Positions 47,717-59,740 of a stretch of 64,000 nucleotides of DNA are shown piece by piece; position 1 is the stretch's first letter, and each line of letters opens with the position of its first letter. The stretch is taken from assembly GCA_036874045.1 (NCBI GenBank), contig CM072343.1:17442001-17506000 (forward strand), given 5' to 3'. The DNA comes from Cymodocea nodosa. Lineage: Eukaryota; Streptophyta; Magnoliopsida; Alismatales; Cymodoceaceae. The notes below the pieces were generated by a model. The model saw only the letters and a list, made by a program, of their open reading frames with translations. It was not told the origin of the DNA and did not search any database. The translations under genes and the position numbers were made by a program.

Positions 47717-50227
47717 ATGGCCACCAACAGGTTTTTTTTGCTTCTACCACTCCTTCATCTCTTACTCTCCATAACCCACCTTCCACAACCAGTGGCATCT
47801 CAAACTACGAATGGGACAAGGGTGACCTTGGGGAGCTCCCTTACTGCTGGTGGAAGTAATGATCGATGGCTTTCACCTTCGGGTGACTTTGCCTTTGGCT
47901 TCTTCAAGCCAAGCAGTGGCTATGGAAACCGCTTCCTCGTAGCCATTTGGTACAACAAGATCTCACAAAAGACTGCTGTCTGGTCAGCCAACAGGGACTC
48001 TCCGGTAGAAGAAGGATCTAGATTAGAGCTCACGAGAAATGGCATTCGTCTGCTTCGCCGTAGAGATGGACGGGAATCATGGCCTGCAAATGCTACAGGC
48101 GCTGCAGAATATGGAGAGATGCTCGACAATGGTAACTTTGTTCTTGGTCGAAGAAACTCCTCATCCGACTACTTGTGGCAAAGCTTTGATCACCCAACGG
48201 ACACCATCCTCCCTTCTCAGGTGAGCAAATTAAATTAAGGAGTCCAATGTTCATTCATAAAAGCTTTTGAGATTAATCGAGAATATATATATACAAGTAT
48301 AGATTGTCAAAATCTGACATAAATTTAATTATTTTATCAGGTACTCAAAGCAAAGAATAAAGATGTCGATCTTCTTACTTCTCAGCTATCAGAAACCAAT
48401 TTCTCTAGAGGTCGGTTCTCTCTTCGTCTGCAAGTTGGTGGAAATCTTTCTTTTTTTATCAAAGATGAGGAAAAATATAGGCGTTACGGGTTCACAGACA
48501 ATGAAAATTTTGGCAATGCTAATAGAGTAGTCTTCAATGAAACTGGTGCAGTTTGGGTCATGAATAATCAAAGTGAAAGAACTCGGGAACTCATTATTAG
48601 AGATCAGGAATATCCAACAAGAAACTACTATCATCGAGTAATCATTGAACATGATGGAGTTTTGAGAAAATATGTTTTCCCAAAGAACGACATCAACGGT
48701 GGTTCTTGGCTTATGAGGCAGCATACACCCAAAGATATTTGTGGGCGGCTATATCGCATTCGGCATACGCCTTGTGGCTACAACAGCATTTGTAAAGTCA
48801 ACGATAGCAGAAGCTATTGTGAGTGCATTCCTGGGTATTCATACATCAATCCAAATGATAAAAGGGCAGGGTGTACATCATATGCAAGACATGGTTGTAA
48901 GGTGCCGTTTAAGATGGTAAATTTGCAACGCATAGGTTGGCCTAAGGACTATCGTCATTTTGAAATACGTAATACCACAGACAAGGAAGAGTGTCGACAA
49001 TGGTGTGTAAATGATTGCTTTTGTGGAGTAGTTGTTTTAGACCAAAACAAATGTAGGAAGGGGATACCGCCTTTGACATCTGGGAGAATGTTCGGAGAAA
49101 AAACACCAAGTCAAGTCTTTGTAAAGGTGTGGACGAATGAGTCCATGGATAACAAGGGTACACATTACTTGCCCATTGCGCTACTTAGTATCTTCCTTTT
49201 AATAGCAATCTTCTTTGTTGTCTTCCTCTTATATCGATCCCAATGCACCTCAAGGATCATGAATTATGGCAAGGAATATCCAAGCAACTTACATCAATTC
49301 ACCTACGAAACTCTGCAAGTTTTGACGGATGGATTCACCGAAGAGCTTGGGCGTGGTACTTTTGGTACAGTCTACAAAGGAAAGATGAGAACTAATTCCC
49401 AAGGGGAGAAAAACTTCATTGCAGTCAAAAGATTGGACAGGCTCCAGATGATAGATGGAGATGAGGAGTTCAAAACGGAAGTGAACGTGATCGGACAAAC
49501 CCATCACAAGAACCTTGTCAAGCTGGTTGGATATTGCAACCAGGGTGTCCATCGACTCCTGGTATACGAGTTCATGAGCAAAGGCTGCCTCTCAGACTAT
49601 CTTTACAAACAAACCACAAAGCTATGTTGGTTCCAACGGGTCAAAATAGCTAATGCAATCGCAAGAGGGCTGTTATATCTACACGAGGAGTGTAGTAGTC
49701 CTATCATCCATTGTGACATAAAGCCTCAAAACATTCTTCTTGACGACAACCTCAATGTAAAGATATCAGACTTCGGACTCGCGAAGCTATTAAAGACGGA
49801 TCAGTCGAGAACTTACCCAGGCATTCGAGGAACCAGAGGATACATTGCACCAGAATGGTTCAAAAACATTGGTGTCACCACAAAGGTGGATGTCTACAGT
49901 TTTGGGGTCATGTTACTAGAGATCATAACTTGCAGGAGGAGCTTAGAACCGACGCTGGAAGAGAAAGGGGAGGCCATACTTGTGGATTGGGCATACCAAT
50001 GTTACGAAGAAGGAAGAATGAGCGAGTTGCTCACCGAAAGCGACGAGAGGGATGTGGAAATCGTAAAGCAATTGGAGAACATGGTGATGGTGGCCATTTG
50101 GTGCATCCAGGAAGATGCCTCCTTAAGGCCTTCTACGAGGAAAGTAACCTTGATGTTGGAAGAAGAAGTTGAAGTTCCTCATCCACCGAGTACTTTCTAC
50201 AGTAGTGTGGTGGTTAATAATGATTGA
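47717..50227 (+). CDS. G-type lectin S-receptor-like Ser/Thr protein kinase (LECRK type)
   Basis: Two exons, 47717-48220 and 48341-50227, give 796 residues. Order: signal peptide (1-28), bulb-lectin domain (about 35-165, with WSANRDSP and LWQSFDHPTDTILP), EGF-like Cys-rich part (about 309-335), PAN-like part (to about 420), transmembrane helix (about 443-466, LPIALLSIFLLIAIFFVV) and cytoplasmic kinase (about 497-775). Kinase signatures: LGRGTFGTVYKG, AVKRL, HCDIKPQNILL (a non-RD kinase, common in immune receptors), DFGLAK and GYIAPEW. It is likely a plasma-membrane receptor for defence or stress cues; the ligand is unknown. Many relatives lack introns, so the 120-nt phase-0 intron is notable; reading through it stops after five residues. 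A copia element sits 296 bp downstream. Confidence 0.93.
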
Positions 50228-50523
50228 TTTATATATGCATATCCATCAAAATACTAGTGTAATATCTTTAATTAGTTTCTCTTCGTAGAAGAAGACTCTG
50301 TGTCTGTAATATCTATCGATCTATATATCTATCTTTTGCATAATGTCGCTATAGGAAAATGCATTTAAAGTTGTACTACTATAGTTAATAATCTATATCT
50401 GTTGTAACATCAACAATGTAATTTATTAGTGTAATTATACATGTGTGTATCCTTTCTCTTCATAGATGAAATTATTGTGTATACTTACTTACCATCTTTT
50501 GTATTATGTTGCTATATATATAT
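50228..50523. other. 3' flank of the lectin kinase with a degenerate duplication
   Basis: Two similar stretches, about 50260-50352 and 50430-50520, share CTCTTCGTAGA/CTCTTCATAGA and ATCTTTTGCATAATGTCGCT/ATCTTTTGTATTATGTTGCT. The second runs up to the TATAT target site of the copia element. Confidence 0.6.
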
Positions 50524-50716
50524 TGTTGGAATCGGTCAAAAATACCAAGTTTCAAATTCAAATTCCGGTAACCACCGAAATTTAAGGAGTAAGTTGGGGG
50601 TGGAGATGGTGGAGGTCGTTAATCTTCCAAATGCTATAAATAGAGGTGAATAATACAAAGTATTAATCACCTGAAATAATCCACCATCGGAGCCCCCAAA
50701 CTTGTAAAGTCCAACA
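50524..50716 (+). repeat. 5' LTR of the copia element
   Basis: 193 bp from TGTTGGAAT to GTCCAACA, with the 5' TGTTGGA / TCCAACA 3' inverted ends usual for copia. A TATAAATA box lies at 50635-50642. Confidence 0.95.
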
Positions 50717-50730
50717 GTGGTATCAAAGCC

Positions 50731-51372
50731 AGTTCGGCCGCCCGCACGTCTGCAAGTCCCGTCGCCTACGCGTCCGCCAGTCCGGCCGCCTGCGCGAGCA
50801 CCTCCCGCTGCCCGCGCGACTGCCAGTCCGGCCGCCCGCGCGTCCGCCAGTCCCGCCGCCTACGCGTCCGCCAGTACCGCCGCCCGCGCGAGCACCTCCC
50901 ACTGTCCGCGCGTCCGCTAGTCCGGCTGCCCGTGCGTCCGCCAGTCCCGCCGCCCGCGCGAGCACCTCCCGCCGCCCGCGCGTCTGCCAGTCCGGCCGCC
51001 CGCACGTTCGCCAGTCCCGTCGCCTGCGCGTCCGCTAGTCCGGCTGCCCGCGCGTCCCCCAGTCCCGCAGCTCGTGCGCACCTCCCGCTGCCCGCGCGTC
51101 TGCCAGTTCGGCCGCCCGCGCGTTCGCCAGTCCCACAGCCCACGCGCACCTGCGCGCACCTCCCGCAGCCCGCGCGCACCTCCGCAGCCTACGTGCGCAC
51201 CTCCGCAGCCTACGCGCGCACCTCCGCAGCCTGCGCGCGCACCTCCGCAGCCCGCGCGCACCTCCTCTGCTCGCGCGCACCTCCACCTGCTCGCACGCAC
51301 CTCCCGCCACTCACGCGCACCTCCCGCCGCTCGCGCGCACCTGGATTGCCGGACTTCCGCCCTCGGGTGATT
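50731..51372. repeat. GC-rich minisatellite in the copia leader
   Basis: About 640 bp of degenerate tandem repeats built on GCCCGCGCG, CCGCCAGTC and GCACCTCC words, in an otherwise AT-rich element. Unit spacing varies; toward the right end a short unit CGCACCTCCGCAGCC dominates. Open frames exist in several phases on both strands because TA-rich stops are rare, so no coding role is claimed. Confidence 0.88.
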
Positions 51373-51650
51373 GGGTTAGAGACATTCGATATCTCCCCCT
51401 TTTGATAAAATATTATAATATATTATATTATATTATATTGGATAATATTTTTGTAATTTGAATTTGAATTTGGAAATTTAAATATTTTTGAAAATTTGAA
51501 AATTGAAATTTAAATTTGATTTTTGAATTTTGAAATTTGAATTCAAATAGTTTTTCAGAATTTTTTGAAATTTTAAATTTAATATTTGCATTTTTTTATA
51601 AGGTAATTATTTATTGAAATTGGAAAGTAATTTCGATTGTAGATATAAGT

Positions 51651-52472
51651 ATGGCTTCGAAGATGTTTACAACTGAGTTGGCAAGGATGGATAAATTAAA
51701 TGGGGTAAATTATGAGATGTGGTATCGGAAAATATATCAAGCATTAGAATATGAAGATATTGAACATGTAATAGGTTCGCATCCTCCGGAAATAAGTGAA
51801 AACGCTTCTGAAGTGGAAATAAAAAGAGTAAATCAATGGAGGAAAGATGATAAAAAGGCGAAAAATTTAATGTTCATGTTCATGGAAGATAGTCTTGTAA
51901 AATGCTATGAAACATATACTAATGCTTATACACTATGGAATGCTTTAAAAGAAAAATATAATAAAGCAATTGAAATTAACACACAGTTGCTCCTTCAGAA
52001 ATATAACTCTTGCAGGATGCTAGAGGAACAAAGTGTAGTGGAACATGTAAATAATATGATGGTAATGGCTAAAGACTTAGCTACTGCAGGAACTCCTATA
52101 CCAGAAAAATTGCAAATAGCAACCATATTGAATAGTTTGCCACACACTTATGATATGGATACCACATCTCTTAGGTCTACCCCACTACAATTATCTGAAT
52201 TGCCAGCTAGGTTGGGTACTGAACAGGAAATAATAGTCAGTCGGAGGCAACATGAATCTCATTTGGAAGAAGCCAAGCTATATTTCAAAAGCAGAGATTT
52301 GAAAAAGGCAACAAAAGAAGAAATGGACCAAACAAGAACAACTTCAAACAAAATCAAGCACGTGGAAAGAAAGCACGAGGATCTTGCCATGCTTGTGGCC
52401 AATTTGGTCATTTTAGGGCACATTGTCCCAACAGGGATGGAAATAAAGGTGGAACCTCGAAGTCGAACATAA
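51651..52472 (+). other. gag region of the copia element (fossil)
   Basis: Begins at an ATG after an AT-rich leader end and shows the copia gag pattern (LNGVNYEMWYRKI, YNSCRMLEEQSVVEHVN, ILNSLPHTYD). In life this region encodes the capsid-like structural protein that packages the RNA. Confidence 0.88.
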
Positions 52473-52489
52473 AGAACAAAAGAACCTTC

Positions 52490-55400
52490 GTGGGAGTTGT
52501 GGAATGCAATAATGTTGTAGTCCCTAGTTCAAACAATTGGTGGGTTGATTCTGGTGCCACAAGGCACATTGCCAAAACGAAAATGGGACTTGACTCATTT
52601 AAAGAGTTGAGTCCTGGACAACAACACATCTATATGGGAAACAATACTTATTTAGATGTGGAAGGTATTGGCACATATCGTTTGGACTTAGGAGACAGCA
52701 TTATGATCTTGAAAGACGTCCTCTATGCACCTGGCATGAGGCGGAATTTAATATCCGTAGGCACTCTTTTGAAGAATAATTTGGAAGTTCGATTTTATAA
52801 TAAACGTGTATCCATAGGAAAAGACAAAAAGATTTTTGCTATGAGAATTTTTGTACCTGAACATGATTTGTTTAAACTTTCTGTCGTTGCTAATGAAATA
52901 AATGAAATAGTTTCTGATTATATTGAGTGTTATTTATCTGATATTGATTTGTGGCATTTAAGGTTAGTACATATTAATAAATCTAAAATACAACAATTGA
53001 TAAAATTGAACATGTTGCCTGAAATTAAAGACATGGAATTAAATAAATGTCAACATTGCTTAGTTGGGAAAATGACTAAGAAATCTTTTGGTAAGGGATA
53101 TAGATCAGATGAATTATTGGGGTTGATTCATTCTGATGTGTGTGGTCCATTAAGTATTAAAACTCATGATGACAAAGAATATTTTGTGACTTTTATAGAT
53201 GATTTTTCAAGATATGCTTACATTTATTTAATAAGTCATAAAAGTCAAGTATTGACTTGTTTTAAGAAATACAAGTTGGAAGTAGAAAAACAACTTGGAA
53301 GAAGGATTAAGATGTTAAGGTCAGATAGGGGAGGGGAATATAATTCTAATGAATTTAAATTGTTTTGTGAAATGCATGGAATTAAAAGACAAACAACAAT
53401 GCCTTATACACCACAACAAAATGGTGTGGCGGAAAGAAAGAACAGAACTCTTATGAATTCTGTTAGATGCATGTTTTCACATTCAGGTCTCTCCAAAGTT
53501 TTTTGGGGAGAAGCATTGATCACAGCAAATTATGTATTAAATAGAATACCCTCCAAGTCTGTACCTAACATACCTTATGAATTATGGACCGGAACTAAGC
53601 CCAATTTATATCATTTAAGAAAATGGGGATCTATAGCCCATGTACTTATTCCTGAACAATTAAGGGATAAGTTAAAATCAAAGACTCTTAAATGTAGGTT
53701 TATAGGCTATTGTGAAAATTCCTTCGATTATAGGTTCTATAGTAAAGAAAAGGGAATTATTGAATATAGGGATGCCACTTTCCTAGAAAATCTAAATGAA
53801 AAGGAAGAAATAGGAAAGGAACATGAGTCACCATTTGTGGTGAATGATGACTATTTCAATAATATTCTGGAAAATGACCCTAGAGTTGAAAAAGAAGGAA
53901 ACATTGAAAATATAGATGAACCTATGGAAATTGCTGATGAAAACAATCGTGAACCCATGGAAATCATGGGAGAAATCCAAAATGAGCCTATAAATGGAAT
54001 TGAAGAGAACAATAGAAATGGAGAAGATAGAGAACCGGATTTACCTATTAGCAACAAAAGGATGAGACATCAACCAACATGGATGGATGACTACCATTTG
54101 TATTCATGTGAGATTTCTTGTTTAATGATAGACATGGAGGAAAATCACATGGAACCCGTGACATATAAGGATGTCGTCGAATCTCATGAAAAAGATTTAT
54201 GGTTGGATGCCATGAATGATGAGATTGATTCCATGAAATGGAATCATGTGTGGGAATTATGTGATCTACCTAAAGGAAGGAAAGCTATAGGGTGCAAGTG
54301 GATATTCCGGAAAAAGTTAAAGGTTGATGGGTCTATTGAAAAATATAAGGCCCGTTTAGTTGCTAAAGGTTATACACAAAAACCGGGAATTGACTTTCAT
54401 GAAACATATTCTCTAGTTGCTAAATTCGCATCAATAAGAATTATATTGGCTATAGTTGCACATTTAGATTTGGAATTACATCAAATGGATGTAAAAACTG
54501 CATTTCTAAATGGAGACTTGCAGGAAGAAATCTACATGTTACAACCTGAGGGATTTCAGGTGGAAGGACATGAGGAAAAAGTGTGCAAATTGAAGAAGTC
54601 AATATATGGTTTAAAACAAGCATCTAGACAATGGTATCATAAGTTTCATGATATAATTGTTAAAATGGGATTTGTTTCAAACAGATTAGATTACTGTGTA
54701 TATGTCAGGAATAGTGGGAGTAACTTCATAATATTATCCTTGTATGTGGATGATATTTTACTTGCTGGAAATAATGCTGACATGTTGAATGAAACAAAGG
54801 AAGAACTTAGTAGAAAATTTGAAATGAATGACATGGGGAAAGCATCCTATGTTCTTGGAATTCAGATCTTAAGAGATCGAAAATCAAGAACATTGAGTAT
54901 AAATCAGGAAAGATACCTGCAAATGGTGTTAAAAAGGTTTGGAATGGAAAATTGTTCCTCAGCTCCCACACCTTATATTTTAGGGAAAAAGTTAAGTAAT
55001 GACCAATGTCTTGGGAAAGGGAAGGAACCTTTAAGAGCACCTTATGCCCAAGTGGTTGGAAGTTTGATGTATGCTATGTTGTGTACAAGACCAGACTTGG
55101 CATATGCTGTAAGTATTGTAAGTAGGTATCAAAGTAATCCCGGAACAAAACATTGGGAAGCTGTCAAAAAAATTTTGAAATATATAAAAGGAACTTTGCA
55201 CCATAAATTGACTTATCAAGTAGATGAGCTTGAAGTGCTTGGTTATACAGATGCAGATTTAGGTGGTGACAAAGATGATGAGAAGTCTACTTCAGGACAT
55301 GTATTCATCTTTGGAGGGGCAGCCATATCTTGGGGAAGTAAGAAGCAAGGGTGTGTGGCAAAATACACACAGGAAGTTGAATATGTTGCCTGTAGTACAG

Positions 55401-55741
55401 CTGCATCACATGCAGTTTGGATCAGAAGATTCATAAATGATTTGAATCTAAACTTAATAAATGGTCTAATAGAAATGTATTGTGATAACCAAGCGGCAAT
55501 AAATCTTGTATATAGTGGTGCAAATACAACAAAAGGACAACATATAAATATACATTATCACTATACTCGTGATATTGTAGGAAATGGAGAAATAAAATTA
55601 AGTTATATCCCTACAGAAGATATGATTGCTGATCCTTTGATAAAAGGAATACCAGCGGAAAAGTACATTAAGTTTGTAAACTTAATGGGATTAAGGAACA
55701 TTTATATGGATAATGGAAACGGAGAACATTCTCACGAGTAA
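52490..55741 (+). other. pol region of the copia element (fossil)
   Basis: A long pol-type region with, in order, an aspartic protease (WVDSGATRHI), the GAG-pre-integrase block (WHLRLVHINKSKI), integrase core (DDFSRYAYIYL, TPQQNGVAERKNRTL), reverse transcriptase (VDVKTAFLNGDL-like block and YVDDILLAG) and RNase H (GYTDADLGGD, CDNQAAI). The order integrase before reverse transcriptase identifies Ty1/copia. Confidence 0.95.
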
Positions 55742-55824
55742 TGGAAAATTGAAATTGTGCTACCTACGAGTAGTGGGAGCGGAATTAAAAGGAATATAGT
55801 TGGTCTTTGTGACCAAGTGGGAGA

Positions 55825-56017
55825 TGTTGGAATTGGTCAAAAAGACCAAGTTTCAAATTCAAATTCCGGTAACCACCGGAATTTAAGGAGGAAGTTGGGG
55901 GCGGAGATGGTGGAGGTTGTTAATCCTCCAAATGCTATAAATAGAGGTGAATAATACAAAGTATTAATCACCTGAAATAATCCACCATCGAAGCCCCCAA
56001 ACTCGCGAAGTCCAACA
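55825..56017 (+). repeat. 3' LTR of the copia element
   Basis: Same length as the 5' LTR and about 94% identical, preceded by a purine-rich tract (AAGTGGGAGA) and followed by TATAT. Confidence 0.95.
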
Positions 56018-56229
56018 TATATATGATAACATTTTTCATATACATACAGGTGTACGTAGTTAATGATCTCTATCCATATCAAAATTCCAAGATTTTGATT
56101 AGTGTGATTGAAGGGAGAGGAAATTGGTCTATACCTTTAGTTGCAATATTCTGGGTGTAGATGCTATTGATTGATTATAATTATTTTTGTAACTTGTGTT
56201 TCATTTTTTTTTTCTTTTGGAGTACTAGT

Positions 56230-57600
56230 ATTAGAATTTATATCAGTAGAAATCAATGCAGCTGAGACCAATGTTCGAGGAAGATGGACGAGAGATGGAG
56301 AGGAGGATTAGGGTTATGTCGAATTTTCATTTCTTGAAAGGGTACATTATATACAGTATAGTAATAAGGTAAAAGGACCTAGATAAGGTTAGAAATAAAA
56401 TAAAAAACATTTCCTTGACGCTCCCCCTTAAACTGGAGAGTAGATGTTAACCATTCCCAATTTTTCCGAAAGCCAACTATGGAGTTTTCTAGATAAAGGC
56501 TTGGTCATGATGTCTGTCACTTGGTGTTGAGATCGAATATATTTAAGGCATACCAGTCCAACAAAAAAAATTTTCCCTCACAAACTAGTAGTCTATTTCT
56601 CTATGTGTCTCGTTCGTTCTTGGAAAACAAGATTTTTGGCAATATGGAGCGCAACCTGATTGTCACAAAATACATTGACAGAAGCATCTCGTGTAACATG
56701 TAAGTCGAATAATTTCACTAATTGTTTGTGCCAAGGCCCTAAACTCAGTCTCTACGATAGACTTCACTACATTTAGAGCATCATGAGATCAAAGAATTTC
56801 CAATAAATAGTTAGCATCAGTAAAAGCTTTCAATTGTAGATTGTTGTTATATTACTTAAATAGAGTTAACACTACTGTCTATAAATATTACACAAGAACT
56901 TTTTAAATAGTCACTCATCTTAATTCTGTTTCTGTCTAAATACAGTTAACTTCAAAATTATTATAATAATAGATACTTGATAATAGATGTAAATGTACCT
57001 GTATGAGATTTAGTTGGCTTTAACATAAATTGGCTGAGGAAATAGACGCAATATATGATGTCTGGATGAGTGATAGTAGTATAGATTAGCTTTCTAACTA
57101 ATTGTTGATCGCGGTTGAGATTTTCTAGTAGAGGACTGTTAAAATCAACCTTGAAGTTCTCATCCATCAAGGTGCTTAAAGCATTGCATCCAACAAGTCC
57201 TATCTCATTTGGTAGCTCAAGTATATATTTTTGTTAGGAGAGTATCATACCAGATTTAGATCATGCCACTTCATTACCCAAAAAAATACTTGATGTCTCC
57301 AGGATCTTTAAGTTGAAATTGATGATTAAGTTTGTTCTTGAGAGCTTGAATTTCTTTCAAATTATCTCCTGCAATGAGTATATCGTTAACATAGACTAAT
57401 ATGGGCATGAACGGATCAATTCTTTTACAGGTAAAAAGACTATAATTAGCTTGAGAGTGAATGAAGTCCATGTCAACAAGGGCTTGACTTAGCTTGAAAA
57501 ACCAATTCCTTGAGGACTGTTTCAGTCCATAAATGGATTTCTTCAACTAACAGACGTTATTCTCCCCTTGAGTCTTACACATAGAATATCTTAGTTTTTT
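56230..57600 (-). mobile_element. Old Ty1/copia fragment (fossil, heavily broken)
   Basis: On the minus strand, about 57546-57274 shows the reverse-transcriptase end (KKSIYGLKQSSRNWF, ILVYVNDILIAGDN). About 57170-56961 shows the region before RNase H (RKLIYTTITHPDIIY), and RNase H-like remnants follow to about 56450. A purine tract, AAGGGGGAGCG, near 56430 marks the probable start of a 3' LTR remnant. Many breaks; clearly older than, and of a different lineage from, the element at 50524-56017. Confidence 0.85.
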
Positions 57601-58433
57601 CTAAGATGTAATATAAACCTTAGTCAAATTTTATGTCGTTTAATTTAAAATGCCTATATCTTGTCATCCTTCGAACATTCTGCATCGTCTTTATTCCACG
57701 TTCTTCAAGCTTCTTAATTGACACTTAAATAAAAGGAGACACTGTTCTATTACCTGAGACTTGTAGAAGTTTATTTAGCAATAAAAGAATTTAAAAACTG
57801 TCGATACGATGGAAATGTCTCGTACGACTGAATCCTAAAGAATACAAAAATTAAAACATAAAAATGACAGTGAATCATACCTTAACCAGACTTTGATAAT
57901 TAATAGGGAAAATATTGTGAACACAGCTTGCTTATGAATCACATGGTAAGTTGTACAATTTTTTTTTTTTTTTTTTTTCCTTGTTATCGGTTTTGTTTGT
58001 ATATCATGTGAATCATTTGATCCTTATTTACTTTTATTTTTATTTATAAATGTCATAAATCATATAATTTATTTTTATTTTGTTTATATGTATAAAATCT
58101 ATAACAAAAAATGTTATAATAGATACATATAGCTAGTGACATTATTCTTGTTCCTTCTATTGTAAGGTCAATTTTGTTTACGAAGGCATGTAGTAGAGAG
58201 AGAGAGAGAGAGAGAACATAAAATTTTTTATTGAAATAAGAAATAAACAAGAAATTTAGACACTTATAATTAATATATTTAAATCATAAAATAAACATAA
58301 CATCTATAATAATATTAAACTCTTAATTAAATTATACGGCGGCGTGGTGATTGATTTTGCTGTATAACAAAATATAATTTCTCATGGATCGATTTAGGTT
58401 TTAAGTTGGAGACAATTATGTCCTTTTATGGTA
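57601..58433. other. AT-rich intergenic DNA
   Basis: Contains a poly-T run near 57960-57978 and a GA microsatellite at about 58196-58215. No gene supported. Confidence 0.5.
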
Positions 58434-59005
58434 CGTGATATTTGTGATCTATTTGTGCATCTAAAAAGTAATAAAAAAAATTTATTGGAAATTTTAAAAA
58501 GTGATGGAAAAGAAAATTACAAAAAGTCGTTAGAAAATATGGTATTTATGTATTGATAAGAAAGTGATAGAAATGTTTAAAAAGTAATAGAAAGTGAAAA
58601 TATAATAAAATATAAATAAATGACATAAAAATATTTTTAAACATCTTAAGTTTATGAAAAAATTAAAAATATTTTCATTCTTCGTAAGAATACATTATAT
58701 ATTACGAGGTTAATATAAATTTAACATATTATAAAAATTTATTATTATTATTTTATCTTTTTTTAACATATAAATTTAACAAATTACATTTCCTTTTATT
58801 ATTCTCCTTTGTTCTCATTTTTTTCCTCACTTTTAAATCTTCTAATTCAAGAAAGAAGATGCTTTTATTTTTTATTATAAAATTTTCTCTAAAAAATAAT
58901 TGTGACCAACCCTTTTTATTATTTTCCATTAGATACAAATATATTATATTTTTTTACTACTTTTTCTTACTTTTTTTTACTTTTCCTTATGCACAGACTT
59001 CCTAT
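58434..59005. mobile_element. Possible Tourist-like MITE
   Basis: Left GATCTATTTGTGCATC and right (reverse complement) AGGAAGTCTGTGCATAA share the GTGCAT core. The interior repeats AAAAAGTGATGGAAA-like words seen in the other MITEs here. No convincing target duplication. Confidence 0.3.
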
Positions 59006-59427
59006 TGATCTTTTATTATTAGTAATGGTCAATTTTTCCTCAATGATAATTTTTTCTTTTCTATAGTGTTTTTTTCTGACAACATTTCTATTTGATATAC
59101 TTCTATTTAGAATTATTGGATTGGAAAAAATAATAAAATCTTTGATTGCTATATTAAAAATATTATCTCAATATTTGATAATACAGTTTCTTTAACTTGT
59201 TTCCAATTAGAAAATTTAATTACTGGTTTAGGAGTACAGCTCGGGGAATACGTGAAACCTAATTAAAATTGTTTTGTAACTAGTAATACATATTAAAGTG
59301 TTGAAGAAAAATGAAATAACCGACGTTTTCTACGTCACAATTGGTATTTTTTTAATTTAATCTTGCCATGTCAAAAATAAACAATTACGATTGTTTTGGG
59401 AAAACTAAATCGTTATTTAATCGTTCT
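59006..59427. other. AT-rich intergenic DNA
   Basis: Nothing recognisable. The transition to GC-rich sequence occurs near 59430. Confidence 0.4.
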
Positions 59428-59740
59428 CAGACTCGTGAGAAGGTCAAGCCCCGCCACCCACCGCCGCCGCCCGGCCGGTCGTCACTCACCACCGCTGGCG
59501 GGATCATTGCCGGCGCACGCGCACGATCGATGGGTGGGACCGATGCCGTGCGGGTTCTCGTTGGACCACGCACCGCCCGCCAACCGACCCTGCCGGCCAT
59601 AACCGCGTGACGCCACTGGTGACGTAATTCCGTGGACCTTCCGCCCGCCACGACGGCTCCACCCGGAGCCGCCGACCACGCTGTCGTCATCGTCTCCGGG
59701 TAAGGACGGTGCCGGCCTGCGCCGTGTGCGCGTGGTCAAA
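59428..59740. other. Isolated GC-rich island
   Basis: About 310 bp of CCGCC/GCCGGC-rich sequence in very AT-rich surroundings. Open frames appear in several phases on both strands without a known domain. It could be a promoter island, the first exon of an undetected gene or a leftover of a mobile-element leader. I see no tandem period. Confidence 0.45.

Larger units (their letters stand above)
50524..56017 (+). mobile_element. Ty1/copia LTR retrotransposon (fossil, nearly whole)
   Basis: 5494 bp flanked by TATAT on both sides. Parts in order: 5' LTR, primer site for initiator Met-tRNA (TGGTATCAAAGCC at 50718-50730), GC-rich tandem leader, gag, pol with protease, integrase, reverse transcriptase and RNase H in the copia order, a purine-rich tract and the 3' LTR. 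The LTRs differ at about 11 of 193 bases; at the commonly used rate of 1.3e-8 per site per year that is roughly two million years. It looks close to whole, with about one break in its coding part. It lies in the same orientation as the receptor kinase upstream. Confidence 0.95.

Noticed and set aside
50717-51405. Ala/Arg/Pro-rich open frames on both strands
   Set aside because: Products of the GC-rich copia leader array; open in many phases, with no domain.
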